64,000 bases of DNA from Prorocentrum cordatum (GCA_963575745.1 CAUYUJ010020693.1:582791-646790), one strand, 5' to 3'; positions 51,435 to 62,783 are shown, numbered from the stretch's first letter. The notes: a model not told the origin generated them from the sequence alone. A program made the numbers and translations.

Positions 51435-52308
51435 ATGGCCGACGCAATGACGGAGGCTTTCCTCGGTGCTGTTGTGATCGCTGGCTGCTCTCGCCAGGTG
51501 GTGGCGGCCATAGCGGTGGCCTTCTGGCGAGCGTCCCAGGCTGGCGGCTGGCGGCGGTAACTTGCAGGTCGAGGACAAAGAGGTGGATCACGATATCCAG
51601 GCGCGTGTCGAGCTCATCAAGCCCGTTTTGCGAGCGAAGGTCGAGGCGACGGTCCGTGACGGGCCGATCGAGATCGACGGCGCGGCGACGGCGTTCCGGA
51701 ACGTCGCGGAGCATGGCCTTTTCGGGGAGGTTGCGGAGGCGCTGCCACAGTGCGGGAAGGAGGTCAAGTGGCAGCAGAGGGGGCGGCGGCTTCGTGCCCG
51801 CGGCGCGCAGGACACCATCATCGGCATCAACGGCCACCTCGATGTCTAGATCGAGATGCGCCAGTTCTAGTTCGTCGACGAGGACGCAACGATCCTGGAG
51901 AACACTCGGTTCCGCGAGGTGGCCACCAAGAACGGCCCCAAGTCCGCGCAGGTGGAGGAACCGATGAAGAATGGCCAGAAGGCGGAGTTTGACCCGACTT
52001 CGAAGTTCACGAAGGAGGTGCAGGTCGACAAGGCTAGGAAGGTCGCGGTCTCTGCGTGCATAGCGGACTCCTGCGCGCGCGAGTCTACCGAGCGCGACTG
52101 GTCCGTCAGAGTGGTGCGCCTCGCGAAGGCGCAGGCCCCGACGGAGACCGCGACCAACCGAGCCGCGTCGAAAACCAAGGGCGTGGGGGGCAAGAGTATG
52201 ACACGCGACGCCGACGAAGAGCGCGGTTCGCGCATCCTCGGCGACGGGAAAGGTGTCCTCCGCGCGGGGTTCAAAACCGAGCCGCCCTCTTCGCGCGTGC
52301 CAGCCTAG
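51435..52308 (+). pseudogene. Retrocopy of a trans-spliced mRNA, broken reading frame
   Basis: From the ATG at 51435 the frame reads MADAMTEAFLGAVVIAGCSR and on to FWRAS. A one-base shift near 51540 then moves it to a frame open to 51849 (VEDKEVDHDIQARVELIKPV, later NVAEHGLFGEVAEALPQ). TAG codons at 51847 and 51868 interrupt it. The same frame continues to the TAG at 52306 (ILENTRFREVATKNGPKSAQ, later ARESTERDWSVRVVRLAK). Total about 290 codons. Mixed composition and continuity across the breaks argue for former coding function. I do not recognise the family. No introns are apparent, as expected of a processed copy. Confidence 0.55.
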
Positions 52309-52880
52309 TGCCTCCAGCCCCAGAGGCCAAAGGCCTCAGGGTCGCCGACGCGGCGCAGCGCTCTTCCTGCCCGCATGTATTGGAGGAGGTAGCGGCTACC
52401 TGGTTACCTCTTCGTTCGCTCTGTCGGCGGTGCCGAGGTTTCCCCGAGCCCGCCTGCTTCCCCGTCTTCTTGCTTCGGCTGAACAGGCAAACCCGCTAGC
52501 GATGTGCATGCAGTTGGGCAGCACTTATTGGCGTCGAGCGGCACGCCGCGCGCTGATGCAGCAGCGCGGCAACGTTGCACTTTTTTCTTCCTGCCAGGAT
52601 GCCGCCCTTCGGGAGGCAAGGGCATGGGCGCCGCCTGGTGGGTTCACTCGGGCTTGCGCAGGTAGCAGAAGGCCTTTCGGGGGGGGGGGAATGCGAGTGC
52701 GCGTGCGCTGTGTGAAGTTTTACGCGCGCGCGTGTGTGTGCGTTCGGGATTGCCCGAGCAAGCCAGCGCGACCGTGCGTGTGCGCGTCGCGTGCGTTTTT
52801 TTGGTGCGCGCTGGATGGGGCCAGGGCGCGGGCAAGCAGAGAGGCCAGGGGCCAGGAGGGGGCGGCTCGAGGAGGAACAA
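52309..52880. other. No gene recognised; downstream of the retrocopy
   Basis: May include the 3' UTR of the retrocopy. No poly-A tail is evident. A GCGCGCGTGTGTGTGCG patch lies at 52722-52742. Confidence 0.35.
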
Positions 52881-53040
52881 GAGGAAGAGGAACCCATGGA
52901 CCAGCACGAGGAGGGGGAAGAGGAGGAGGAGGAGGACGGGGAAAGGGGGAGGAAGAGGAGGAGGAGGGGGAGGAGAAGAAGGAGGAGGAGAAGAGAATGG
53001 AGGAGGAGGAGAAAGAGGAGGAAAAGAAAGGAGGAGGATC
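52881..53040. repeat. GGA purine tract
   Basis: GAGGAGGA-type purine repeat. Surrounding Glu/Arg/Ser/Pro frames are artefacts. Confidence 0.9.
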
Positions 53041-54016
53041 AGTGCACCAGGAACCAGGCACCAAGAACGGGAGGATAGAGGGACAGGAGGAGGCAACGAG
53101 GACTTTCAGCGCTTACCAGACAAAAGGGTGGGGCGAGGGGCGAGGGAGGTCCAGAGGTGCTGAGGGCAACCGAGGAGGCAAACGCGGCGATGTGGGCATC
53201 AGAAAAAACCTGCTTGCACCCTGGCAGAGTCCGACCCTTCCAACAATCAGAGGCGGCGACGTCCGAACCCGACCCGCGCCAAGCATCCGTTCTCCTGGAC
53301 CGATGGGAGGCGAGGGTCGGGTTTGGATTTGGCCACGTGCCTGATGAATTCCGAACCACACCCCTGCCGCCCATCGAGTTGCTTGAATCGCTGATCGGCG
53401 GGTGTAGGGTTTGGATTTCGCCGCCGACGATTACTGTTGCCTCAACTCGCCCTCCTCCGAGCCTCGGCGCGACAGACACCTACTGCACTGCTGCCTCCTC
53501 TGAGCTGCCATTTTTGCTTGCTCGGACCTCACGGTCATTCTGTTGGTCCTTGCGCGTCATCGTTAACCGAGTTTTGTCGGGGCCGAATCGGCGCCAATCG
53601 AGGCCAAGTCGGCGCCTTCGATTCGGCGTTTGGCGTCCCTGCGCCCTGCCCTGGCAGCAGGCACGCTCCTCGAAAGGCGCACAGGCTGACGGCCCCCGCG
53701 TGCGCCTGCCCGCGACTCTGGAGGGCGGCCGCTCGGAGGCATGACCGTTTGGAATCGTTCGGACGCGTGTCCCGGCGAGGACCATCAAGTGGTATCCCCG
53801 AGTGTGGAGCGAGAGTGAACCAAAGCGATTTGTTCATGCTTGGGACCATGTTGTGCATGGCGCCGCCGCCACGGTATCACATCCGTGGCGGGGGATCGGG
53901 ACATATGGTGAGTCTTCCCTGCTGCGCGCTTGCCCGCGCCCCGTGCGCACTACAGAAAACAACATCCTTGAGACAATCGTCTCCGGACGGTGCTGTTGCG
54001 AAGGAGCACCAACCTT
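53041..54016. other. No gene recognised; short duplication and an F2-like fragment
   Basis: Words of the GGGTTTGGATTT type occur at about 53319 and 53408, suggesting a unit of about 90 bp. 53742-53800 (TTCGGACGCGTG, GGCGAGGACCATCAAGTGG) resembles the left half of family F2. Confidence 0.4.
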
Positions 54017-54142
54017 GGCATCGTTCGGAAGTATGCATTTGTTCTCGGCGAGGACGATCGAGGAGCACCCTGGGCCATTGAGCACCAAGTAAGCACGCAC
54101 GAGATCGAGAGAAGGCCGGGGAAAGGCCGTCCGAGCGACGGC
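54017..54142 (+). mobile_element. MITE-like element, family F2, copy 3
   Basis: 126 bp from GGCATCGTTCGGAAGT to GGCCGTCCGAGCGACGGC, with TCGGCGAGGACGATCGAGGA inside. The ends are inverted complements with a few mismatches. Confidence 0.65.
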
Positions 54143-54259
54143 GAGAGGACCGCGATGCCCGCCTTCGGGCGTGGCCCAAGCGCGACTCGGAGCCTTCCCT
54201 TAGCTCTGGGCGTTGCAGCGTTTTCGCACCGGGCGTCTTCGCCCGGTTTCGGACCCCGG

Positions 54260-54385
54260 GACCGTTGCAGACCGATCTCGTCGGGAGCCTCGAGACGGGG
54301 GTCAATGCAAACGGGGGTCAGCCAGGGCACCATATCCTGCAGGATCCTGCGAAGACCCCCTCTGGCTGACCCGGGTTAGCGGGCC
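54260..54385 (+). repeat. Dispersed repeat, family F7, copy 2
   Basis: GAGCCTCGAGACGGGGGTCA, ATGCAAACGGGGGTCAGCCA and CTGCAGGATCCTGC, then CTGGCTGACCC. GGGTCAGCCAG and CTGGCTGACCC form an inverted pair about 55 bp apart. Confidence 0.7.
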
Positions 54386-54902
54386 GCTCGTGGCGGCGAG
54401 GCGGCCGCGCATATTGGTTGACCCGGGTTTGCAAAGACCTGCGTTGCAGTTTTTGTTTCTGCATAGCAGTTTTTTGGTTTCCTGCTGACTGGGGTCTGGA
54501 TCGACCCGGGTCAGAAGATCCCCGATCTCGCTGGAAACATGCAGGATCAAGATGGGGGTCTAGGGCTCCGGTCGCCATTTTCTGCGATGTTCCAGTTGTT
54601 TCGCGACATCGGATATCCAGGCCCGCACAGAGGCAGGCCTGGCTGGCCGAGTACTCCCTGGGCGATTGCCCCCGCGTGCGCCCGCGGTTCCGGGAGGCGA
54701 GGGCTGCAAGGCTGACCGCGGTGCCCGCCTTCACATGGTCGCCCCAGATCGGGTGTTACTGGAAGTGCCCCTGGCCCAGGGTGCCCCCAGCTTTTCGCTC
54801 CGTCTCGGAGCCCCTGGGGCCCTCCTGCCCTCGTGAGGGGTGCCCTATCGAGGCCGTCTGGACCACCCCGAGAATCCTGGGGGTACCCTGGGCCAGGGGC
54901 CT
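54386..54902. other. No gene recognised
   Basis: GACCCGGGTT words at 54369, 54421 and 54505 suggest relics of F7. No coding signal. Confidence 0.4.
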
Positions 54903-55027
54903 GGCATCGCTCGGACGTGTGTATTTTTTTCTCGGCGAGGACCATCGAGGAGCCTCCTTGACCACTCGGCGAAAAAACCACGCACGAAACCGAAAAAAAC
55001 ACAGGAAATGGACGTCCGAGCGATGGC
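54903..55027 (+). mobile_element. MITE-like element, family F2, copy 4 (best ends)
   Basis: 125 bp. Left GGCATCGCTCGGACGTG and right GGACGTCCGAGCGATGGC are inverted complements over 15 of 16 bases. Interior: T-run, CGGCGAGGACCATCGAGGAG, then ACGCACGAAACCGAAAAAAA. No transposase. Confidence 0.75.
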
Positions 55028-55631
55028 GAGGGGGGCACTCCTGGCAACACCCGGCACCAGAAGGTGGCGGAGGCTCCGCCCGCACAGGGGGCAGGCCCAG
55101 CTCCTGCCGCGGCCACAACGGGGCCCGGCCCACCCGGCCCGGGGCGGCCGCCGAGGGGGCCGGCGCTGCCGGGCGTGGAGGGTGCGCGTCGCCTTCTCCT
55201 CCTCCTCCTCCTCCTCCTCCTCCTATCCTACATAAGCAAGAATAAGTGCATGGTACTTAATCAAGTAACGACCCCCTCCATTCCTCCTCCTATACCTCCC
55301 CTTGCTCCAGCATCACCTCCGCTACTCCATCTCCTCCCCTCCCCTCCGCACCTCCTCCGCGCGCATAGGGGCAGGCTCGCTTCTGCCACGCCCCGCGGCT
55401 CGGAACGTGCGCATTTTCGAGGGCTGTTTTCCACCACCACCACCACCAGAAGTTGGAGGAGGAGGGGGTCTCCTCCCTCCTCCACCTCGTCCTCCCCTTC
55501 TCCTTCCTCTTCATCCTTCTTCTCCTCCTCCTTCTCCTCGTCCTCCTCCCTCCTCCTACTAGTCCTCACCCTCCTTCCCCCCTCCAATTTATGGTGGTGG
55601 TGGTGGAAAACAAGCCCATTATTTTTGTTTC
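55028..55631. other. No gene recognised; CTC tracts
   Basis: 55195-55225 and 55455-55585 are CTC-rich. A CCACCACCACCACCAGAAG patch at 55432 and GTGGTGGTGGTGGAAAAC at 55593 are complementary. Confidence 0.5.
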
Positions 55632-55868
55632 CCAGCGAGGACCATCGAGGAGCATCTTGGATCGTCTGGCAGACGCCAACAAAGACACGAAACCGAGAAA
55701 TGGCGAGGACCATCGAGGAGCATCTTGGATCGTCTGGCGAACGCCAACAAAAACACGAAGCCGAAAAATGACGAGGACAATCGAGGAGCATGCTGGATCG
55801 TCTTGCGAGCACAAGAGAAAAGCACGAAGCCAGAAAATGCCCGGGGAGTGGACGTCCGAGCGATGGCA
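55632..55868 (+). mobile_element. Family F2 element with internal 68-bp triplication
   Basis: Begins CAGCGAGGACCATCGAGGAG. The 68-bp block from there through GGATCGTCTGGC and ACACGAAACCGAGAAATG occurs at 55635, 55703 and 55771, and the right end GGACGTCCGAGCGATGGC closes it at 55868. The usual left inverted end is missing. Confidence 0.7.
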
Positions 55869-55934
55869 GGCGATTGAAATTTGATAAGGAAGATGGTTGG
55901 AATATTGGATTTCGGTAATCATGTTATTTTGCCC

Positions 55935-56085
55935 TCTCTTCTTCTCTTTTTTGTTATTCTCTTCTTCTTTTGTTTTTTTTTTTGTTATTTATTTTGTTTT
56001 CTTTTGTTTGTTTTTTTTTTCTTTTTTTTTTTTTTCTTTTTTTCTTTCTTTTTTTTTTTTTTTCTATTTTTTTGTATTTTTTATT
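55935..56085. repeat. T-rich tract
   Basis: About 150 bp of nearly pure T/C with T-runs. It could be a degenerate reversed poly-A tail or simple sequence. Confidence 0.85.
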
Positions 56086-57510
56086 CACAGTTTGTACTCG
56101 TTTTTCTTCTCGCCTATTATGTCATCCCTATTCCTCCAATGGGCTATGTTTTGGCGGTGTTTCCGGATGGATACTTATAGTCACCAGCGAAGGGGGTGTT
56201 TTGCGATTTGTTGGTTCATTCCTTGTCTGTTTCGATGGGGGGGGAGGAGTGACGTCGAGGTTGGAGAGGAATAACGACAAGAGGAAGGGGCGACCCGGGT
56301 AACAGGGAAAACGCACGGCGGGAGAAGGATATTCGTTGCAGCATTTGAGGAATTTCATACATTGAGAAGTGCCGAAGGCGGCGCGAGATGCAGACTCGAG
56401 GAGGAAAGGAAAAGGAAGAACAGAAAAAGAGAACAGGGGGTTGAGGAGGAGCGGGGAGCAAGGAGAGAGGATCAATAAGTGGCACATGGAGAGTTGTGGG
56501 GAGGAGGTGGAGCTGCAGCTGGCTTTACCTCTCCCTTTTCATCTCTTACACACCTGGCCCCCGAGAACATTCGACTGCCATTTGATCAACCTACCAGGGC
56601 CGACCGGCCCTTGGGGCGGGAGGGCAACGATGAGCGGTTTTGCTTGTTCCTCCCCAAGCTAACCCCCGTTACCTGGGCCAAACCTCCTCCCTGCCCCCCT
56701 GGGTAACGCTAACGATCGTGCTGGGGGGGTGGCCTGGCCCCTCCCCCCTACATACCGTGGTGCACACAGGCGATTGATGCGCCGGTGGCGCGGACGCACC
56801 CTGGCGGGTGCACGCCGCGGCCGCCGTTACCGCTACCCCCCCGACTCCCCACCTTCCCCTGGGTAACGACCGTTACCCAGAAAGAGCAAAACGGTCACAC
56901 GTCTGATAGATTCCCTTGCCTTCAAGATTTCAGGATGTCAGGAGGAGCGGCGGAACATCCTGGCGTCGAGGTCTGGAGAACACGTACCCCGAGGACACGA
57001 CGGTGACGGCGGCCAAGACGACCCCGAAGGATTGCCATGGATCTGCCGATGTTGGTGGGGGTTGAGGGACAGGAGTGCGATCCTGTCACTGTCAGACACG
57101 ATTGTTGTGGGGATGCTGGGGTACGGAAGGTCAGGGCAGGATAATGAGAAATGACGCAGTGGTGCAGCCACATCGAGAGGAAGGTGCGCGTGGTAAGCAA
57201 CATGGGGGGGACCGGGAGACGGGGCTGGGGTCAAGGGCAGTAGGGAGTGCCCCAACGCCCGAGACCAGCAGCTTTTGCCGAACTTCAGAGGAGGATGTTC
57301 GCCCATTCCTCCCAAGTCTTTCCGCCGCCCTCCTCCCTCCTTCGCATTTCCTCCTGCCCCAATATTTGACTCTATCCCTCCTTCCTCCTCCCTCGATCTT
57401 GGGCGTGACAGGCCGTGCAGAAGAGCACGTCTTGCCCCTGGCGTGTTCGGAGCATCGCGGAAGATCGAGGAGGGAGCAATTTTCATCAGTTGCCGCGGAA
57501 GGAAGCAATT
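56086..57510. other. No gene recognised; perfect small palindrome
   Basis: 56859-56878 contains TGGGTAACGACCGTTACCCA, a 9-bp inverted pair, with CTGGGTAACG also at 56698. No domain in any frame. Confidence 0.4.
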
Positions 57511-57514
57511 AAAT

Positions 57515-57650
57515 GCATATGTATATATTATATATATGTACGTATATCCATACATGTATATAGATGTGGAAAGAGAAAGCGAGAGAAAGATACAGAGAAA
57601 AAGAGAGAGAGGGGGAGAGAGAGAGAGATACATATATAGAGAGAGAGGGA

Positions 57651-57695
<45 letters not shown>

Positions 57696-57720
57696 CGAGA
57701 CAGCGAGAGAAAGAGCAGGA
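57515..57720. repeat. TA-rich then (GA)n microsatellite
   Basis: 57510-57560 is ATATGTATA-like; 57565-57715 is GA/GAGAGA with GGG interruptions. Confidence 0.95.
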
Positions 57721-58130
57721 TATATTAGGAAGGAGGAGGGCAGAGGAGGGGGGATGAGCAAGGGGGGATTAACGAGACATTTGGGAGGATGAAGAGGGAA
57801 GACCCAGTGATGGGGAGCGCAATTTGGAGGGAATCCAGGGAGGAGGCTGGGAGGGATGCGGGAGGGAAGAGTTCAGGGAGTAGGTCTGGAGACAGGGCGG
57901 AAACACAGGGATGCAAAGGAAGAGATTATGGAGAAGGAGGAGTTGGGGGGGAACGGTGGGGAATGAGGCGGTGAGGGAGCGGAGATGGCGGGATGATTGC
58001 GACGATGAGGACGACGGCAGCGATGAGAGAGACGACTGGGAGGCGAAGTGGGAAGGGGCTGCCGACAGCAGGAGGAGGCAAGACGGACGAGGAGGGAGGA
58101 GAAACGGCGGATGAGGAGGGACGGATGAAG
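57721..58130. other. G/A-rich, no gene recognised
   Basis: GGAGGA/GGGA-rich sequence grading into the GAT tract. No coding signal. Confidence 0.5.
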
Positions 58131-59080
58131 AGGCTGATGATGATGCTTCGGAAGAACAGTGTGAACATGATAGTTGTTTCGATGAATATGCCGTTGTTGT
58201 TGTCGTTGTTGTCGTTGTTGTTGATGTTGGCGTTGTTAATAATAATAATGTTGGTGTTGTTGGTGGTGGTGGTGTCATTGGCGTTGGCGATGCTGTTGAT
58301 GCAGGTGATGTCGTTAACGATGATGTTGATGTTATAGAGGATGTGTATGATAATGATGATGGCAGTTGTATCTATGTTGATGGTGATGGTGTTGATGATG
58401 GTGAGTGTGAAGATGCTGGTGAGAGGATGGTGATGATGATGACGATGATCATGATGCTGATCGTGAGTATCATGCTGGTGCTGGTGATGCTTTTGCTGCT
58501 GGTCATGATGACGACGACGATGAGGATCAAGGATGATGATACTAATGTGGGTGATGCTGATTATGCTGATGACGATGCTGCTGATGATGATGACGACGAG
58601 GAAGAGGACGATGCTGATGAATTTGATGCGGATGCTGCTGCTGATGCTGATGACAGTGGTCATGCTGTTGGTGATGCTGATGATGTTGAGAATGCTGCTG
58701 ATGATGACGCTGTTGCGGATTATGATGATGCTGATGTTGATGATGATGATGACGTTGCTGATAAATATTATGATGTTGATGATGACATTGTTTATGATGT
58801 TAAAGATGAGGATGATGATGATTAGGATGACGATGGTGATGATGGTGATGTTGATGTTCATTATGATGACGATGATGGTGGTGATGGTAATGATGATGAT
58901 GATGATGTTCATGATGATGCTGATGATGATGATGATACACACTGGTGATGCTGATGCGGCTGCTGATGATGATGCTGATGACGATGACGATGACGATGAC
59001 GATGATGATGCTGATGATGATTCTGATGCTGACGATGATGATGGTGATAGTGATGGTGATGATGGTGGTGCTTGTGATGC

Positions 59081-59118
<38 letters not shown>

Positions 59119-59215
59119 TTGATGTTGATGTTGATGTTGATGAGGATGATGCTGATGATGAGGATGAGGATGAGGATGAGGATGAGGATGCTGATGATGA
59201 TGATGATGCCGGCAC
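58131..59215. repeat. Imperfect GAT/GTT/GCT tract, 1.1 kb
   Basis: GTT-rich at 58190-58290 and GAT-rich afterwards, in one phase for long stretches. Derived poly-Asp, poly-Met and poly-Ile/Ser frames (441 codons on minus) are not genes. Confidence 0.9.
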
Positions 59216-60125
59216 GGTTGGATGGGATCTAGGGCGCTTATGGTGAATCATCGCCTTCTTTTGCCTGTGAGACGCGTCTATGTGTCCAACTGTTGTGGCA
59301 CGGTTTGGCTAGGTCATCGGACTACGTGTTCCCCAATCCGTTGTGGAAACCCCTCGGGGAACATTGGGGGGGTATCAGGAGAAGGAGGCAGAGAAGGCCA
59401 ACGATGTGGGGAAGACAACAGGACGAGGAGAATGAGGAGGCACCGGGCGGGCATCCGAGAGCCTCCTGGGGCCTCTTGATGGCCTCTTGAGGCAATCCTG
59501 GGCCGTGTTGGAGCCAGAGTGGGCCGTCTTGGGAATATATTGGATTTTCGTGGCCGTCTTGGAAGGCAAGTTGACTCGTCTTGAAGGCTATCTAGACCGT
59601 CGCGTGGAGACCACCTTGGCCGTCTTAGACTATACCGTGGGCCGTACTCGCAGCTGTGGATGCAATCTTGGAGTGCCTTGGGGCCCCTTGGGGGGGCGCC
59701 GTGGGCCGCCAGGGGGCCTTCGTGGGTGCCGCTTGGGCCGCCTGTGGCTGTCAGAAGCCCGAGATGGCGAGATTGCTACCAGTTGCGGCGAAGGTTTTCC
59801 GAGGCAAGCCCTATGGGTTTCCGAGGGGATCCGGTAGATTTCCTAAGGAACCCTCGGGAATTCCTCAGGCATCCCACGGGTCTGCCATGGGACTCCGATG
59901 GAGTTCCCAAGGAATCCTATGGATTTCCGCAGGGATCTCATGGATTTCCGTGCGAAGTGGCTCGAACACCACGCCACGTTATGGAAACCAGTGGCGTCGG
60001 GCCTCCCGGGAACTTCCTGGAGGTCCTCTTGGAGTCTCAGGGGCCCCCCTAAACAGTCGCGTGGCCATCTTTGGCCGCCGTGGACTCATCTTGGGCCGTC
60101 TTGGAGGCATCGTGGGCCGCCCCTG
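59216..60125 (+). repeat. GGCCGTCTTGG-type minisatellite region, family F9
   Basis: 59465-59780 is dense in CCTCTTG, GGCCGTCTTGG and CTTGG words. 59800-59960 has TTCC(T/C)(A/C)AGGAA-like words, and 60060-60125 returns to GCC(G/A)TCTTGG. No gene. Confidence 0.6.
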
Positions 60126-61066
60126 ACTAACGACTTTTTGGACATCCATTGTTGTTTGATGATGTTTCAGGCGAGAGTTTGAATTTTGAAGATGCGAAGA
60201 GTTCGTGAACTCACTCAGCATCTCCATGGCTCGAGCATGTCTCTGGTGAGAGCTACATGTTTGATACATGGCTTCGTAAACGCTATCCTCCAACATGTCA
60301 TGTGTGTGAGGATGTCTCAAGCGAAACGTTTTTTGTCAGGCCCTCCTCTCCCACCTTTTGAGATTCGTCCACCATCCTTTTCTGAGGATGTCTGCACCGA
60401 GAACGTCACTTCTCACGAGCTGCGCAAATCTATACTCTCCAGCATGTTGGCCGAGAGGCGCGGTGGTTGGTCGAGCCGAAGGTCCCATGGGAAGTTTAAC
60501 ACACACACACACACAAAACTACCGAACGTTTGGCACGCGGTGCAGCCCTGTGGCAAGCACAGGGGGCGTGACGCCTACTGCGAATCACCGCCTACCCCAG
60601 CCGTTATGGAAGCCGTTCGGGGAATTGGGGGAGGAAGAGAAGGATGAGGAGAGGGAGGAACAGAAGGAGGAGGACGAGAACTCTTGGGAGCTTCTTGGGT
60701 CATTCTTTCGCTGCCCTTGGAGCCCCGTCCACGTCCAGGGGTAGGGGGTAGGGGGAGGGATCAAGATACCCTCCCCGCCCGCAAGCTGTCTCGCCCACTC
60801 ACCCACAGTTGCAGAAACATGCTTCTAAACTCACGCTTCGCGCAACTCGAGACGATCGAAATGGGTACGGAAACAATGTGTGCAACCTGCTCATTATGAA
60901 CAGGGTTCGCTGTTGGCGAGGCCGCTTTTGCTGTCCATTTGAGACAGGAGGCCAACTGCCCAACAGCGGCCGCTGTCGGTTCTGGACAACATTTGTTGTT
61001 GGGCATCGTACCCATGTTTTCCGTACCCACTTCAGGCGTCCAAAGCAAGCCCACAGGACTATCTTG
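60126..61066. other. No gene recognised
   Basis: 60530-60640 resembles 59330-59400 (CCCC-x-CCGTT(G/A)TGGAA-x-CC, then GGGGAA-x-TTGGGGG and GAAGGA), a diverged duplication. 60500-60513 is (CA)n. Nothing coding recognised. Confidence 0.4.
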
Positions 61067-61180
61067 GACGCTCCAACCCGTCGTGAGAGGCCCCGTCCAG
61101 GTCCAGAAGGGTAAACCCTTCCCCGATGGTGAAGTAGCGGGATTGGGAGAGGAATCGCCCTAAACCACCTCACGCCTCAA
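61067..61180 (+). repeat. Dispersed repeat, family F12, copy 2
   Basis: TTGGACGCTCCAACCCGTCG, CCCCGTCCAGGTCCAGAAGG, GTAAACCC and CCCTAAACCACCTCA parallel 47284-47402. Confidence 0.6.
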
Positions 61181-61202
61181 GCCTAAATGGTTGGTGGGAT
61201 TA

Positions 61203-61330
61203 TTCTGAGCTCCGCGCGGGATTCTCGAATCGGCGTTGGGTTCCCTGGCGGCGCCGCCCTTGGCGCGCTCCGCGCGCCAGGGAGGAGTATCCAGCGCCGA
61301 TCCAAGAAATCCGTGTTGGCCTGCGAGAAA
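61203..61330 (+). repeat. Dispersed palindromic repeat, family F1, copy 3
   Basis: GGGATTCTCGAATCGGCGTT on the left and CAGCGCCGATCCAAGAAATC on the right enclose a GGCGCGCTCCGCGCGCCAGG core. Confidence 0.65.
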
Positions 61331-61483
61331 TCATGCTTATGCCGCGTTCTGTTCTTCAACCCCGTGGCCGTTCCTCCAGCAATCTTCGTGCACCCAGGTG
61401 CTTTTGGGGCCACGAGTCAGAGGCGCAAGAGATCATGATACTGATTCGTTTCAAGGTTTCGAGGGGGATCCAGGATTAGCATG

Positions 61484-61645
61484 AAGTCGGGCGTGTCCCC
61501 CTACAGGAGGAATACTCACAAATAGTCAAAACATAGCCCGGGAACGATTTTCTGACTATGTTTCAATCTTTTCTATTTTCCATATTATTTTGTTTACTTT
61601 TTTGTTCGGCCCAGATCCGCCTCAAGGGGGACATGCCTGGCCTCA
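61484..61645 (+). mobile_element. MITE-like element, family F3, copy B
   Basis: Left AGTCGGGCGTGTCCCCCTAC, then AGGAGG; right AAGGGGGACATGCCTGGCCT. The AT-rich interior shares AATAGTCAAAACATAG and GACTATGTTT words. No clear target duplication. Confidence 0.7.
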
Positions 61646-61730
61646 GATTTCCAAGATGTCCTGATGTTCCGCGCGGGATGCAGAGTCGAGGGCCGCCGGA
61701 TACTCCAGAGTTCCTGGGGCGCATCCTAGC

Positions 61731-61882
61731 TTTGAGTCGGGCATGTCACTCTACAGGAGGAAAGTTTCAAAACAACCCAGAAATTGTCTGGGGACGATTT
61801 TCTTATGTGTTCCACTGTGTTCTAGCATTTTGTTGACTACTTGTTATTCAAGTCCGCCTGTAGGAGGACATGCCCGACCTAA
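61731..61882 (+). mobile_element. MITE-like element, family F3, copy C
   Basis: 152 bp. Left TTTGAGTCGGGCATGTCACT, then CTACAGGAGG; right CCTGTAGGAGGACATGCCCG, then ACCTAA. The inverted ends extend over about 26 bp. Flanks TCCTAGC (61724-61730) and CCCTAGC (61883-61889) look like a 6-7-bp target duplication. It lies 85 bp from copy B in the same orientation. Confidence 0.8.
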
Positions 61883-61889
61883 CCCTAGC

Positions 61890-62620
61890 CAATCGCACCA
61901 TGACACCATGCCCGTCCCGACAAATGGGCTTCGCAGTAGCTTGACTACAGGAGGGTGCAGGTTGGAGGGAGGGAGGTCAGGCCAGCCACAGCTGCGGGAG
62001 CTCTGGCCCCTGCCCCTTTTTGGGGGCCTCTCGGCTTCCAGGCTCCCCCAGCGGGGGGGTAAGGAACACAATTCGCCCAGCTGTTGCTGCTTGGGGAGGT
62101 GGGCGGGATGGGCGTGGGTCGCGGGGGGGGGGGGACCCAGATTTCCTGCGTCGTGATTTATGCACAGTGTGGATCCCCGGAGGCCTGGACATGTTCTCTG
62201 GGAACAGCTTCCGGCCCGCTTCCTACAAGCCCCCAGGTGCCAAAAACGGCAAACCATTCCCCGCCATGATTTCTTGGCTACGAGAGGTGAGGTGCGGGGA
62301 GTAACTGACCTGGAAGGGCCGCATACGATCCGATTCAATGCGCCTGCGGTGGCCGCGATCCCGATTCGATTTGATTCGAATCGGTTTGATGCATCGGCAC
62401 CGGCCAGGGCCAGCCGCAGCCAGGCGCGGCGATTTGACGATTCGATCCGGGACGAGTCGTTGGCGATCAGCTCCGTTTCCAATCCGGTCCGATCTCGCGA
62501 TTCGGCCCAGCTCAAACTTGCCTGGAGAAGGGGAAGCACGCGGAGACCCGACAACGACCACAATCTTCTTGTCGTGATCTCTCCGCTGCGAGAGGAGGTC
62601 GGGGCAAGAAGCACGAGGAC
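61890..62620. other. No gene recognised; GATTCGA-rich patch
   Basis: 62330-62520 is rich in GATTCGAT/CCGATTCGA words, a weak short-period repeat. Frames on both strands are open but have no domain. Confidence 0.4.
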
Positions 62621-62783
62621 CGTGACGAAGATGTCGCAGGCTCTTGTCGACGCCGATCTTGGTCCTGGTCCATGCCCATGCCGGCCGTCGCCCAGTCGAG
62701 GGGATGATCCACGAAGTGACGATGACCAAGATGGACGGTGACCAAGATCGACACCGATTTCTCCGCGTTCGGTCTTGGCCATG
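62621..62783 (+). repeat. Dispersed repeat, family F6, copy 2
   Basis: AAGATGTCGC, CTTGTCGACGCCGATCTTGG, GGTCCATGCC, GATCCACGAA and GGTCTTGGCCATGG match 17978-18142 in order. Confidence 0.65.

Noticed and set aside
55935-56085. Poly-T tract as the reversed tail of a minus-strand retrogene
   Set aside because: The adjacent minus-strand sequence shows no coding frame, relict leader or target duplication.
58131-59251. 441-codon minus ORF and acidic plus ORFs
   Set aside because: Simple-repeat translations. The mixed GTT/GAT tract gives long frames in every phase.
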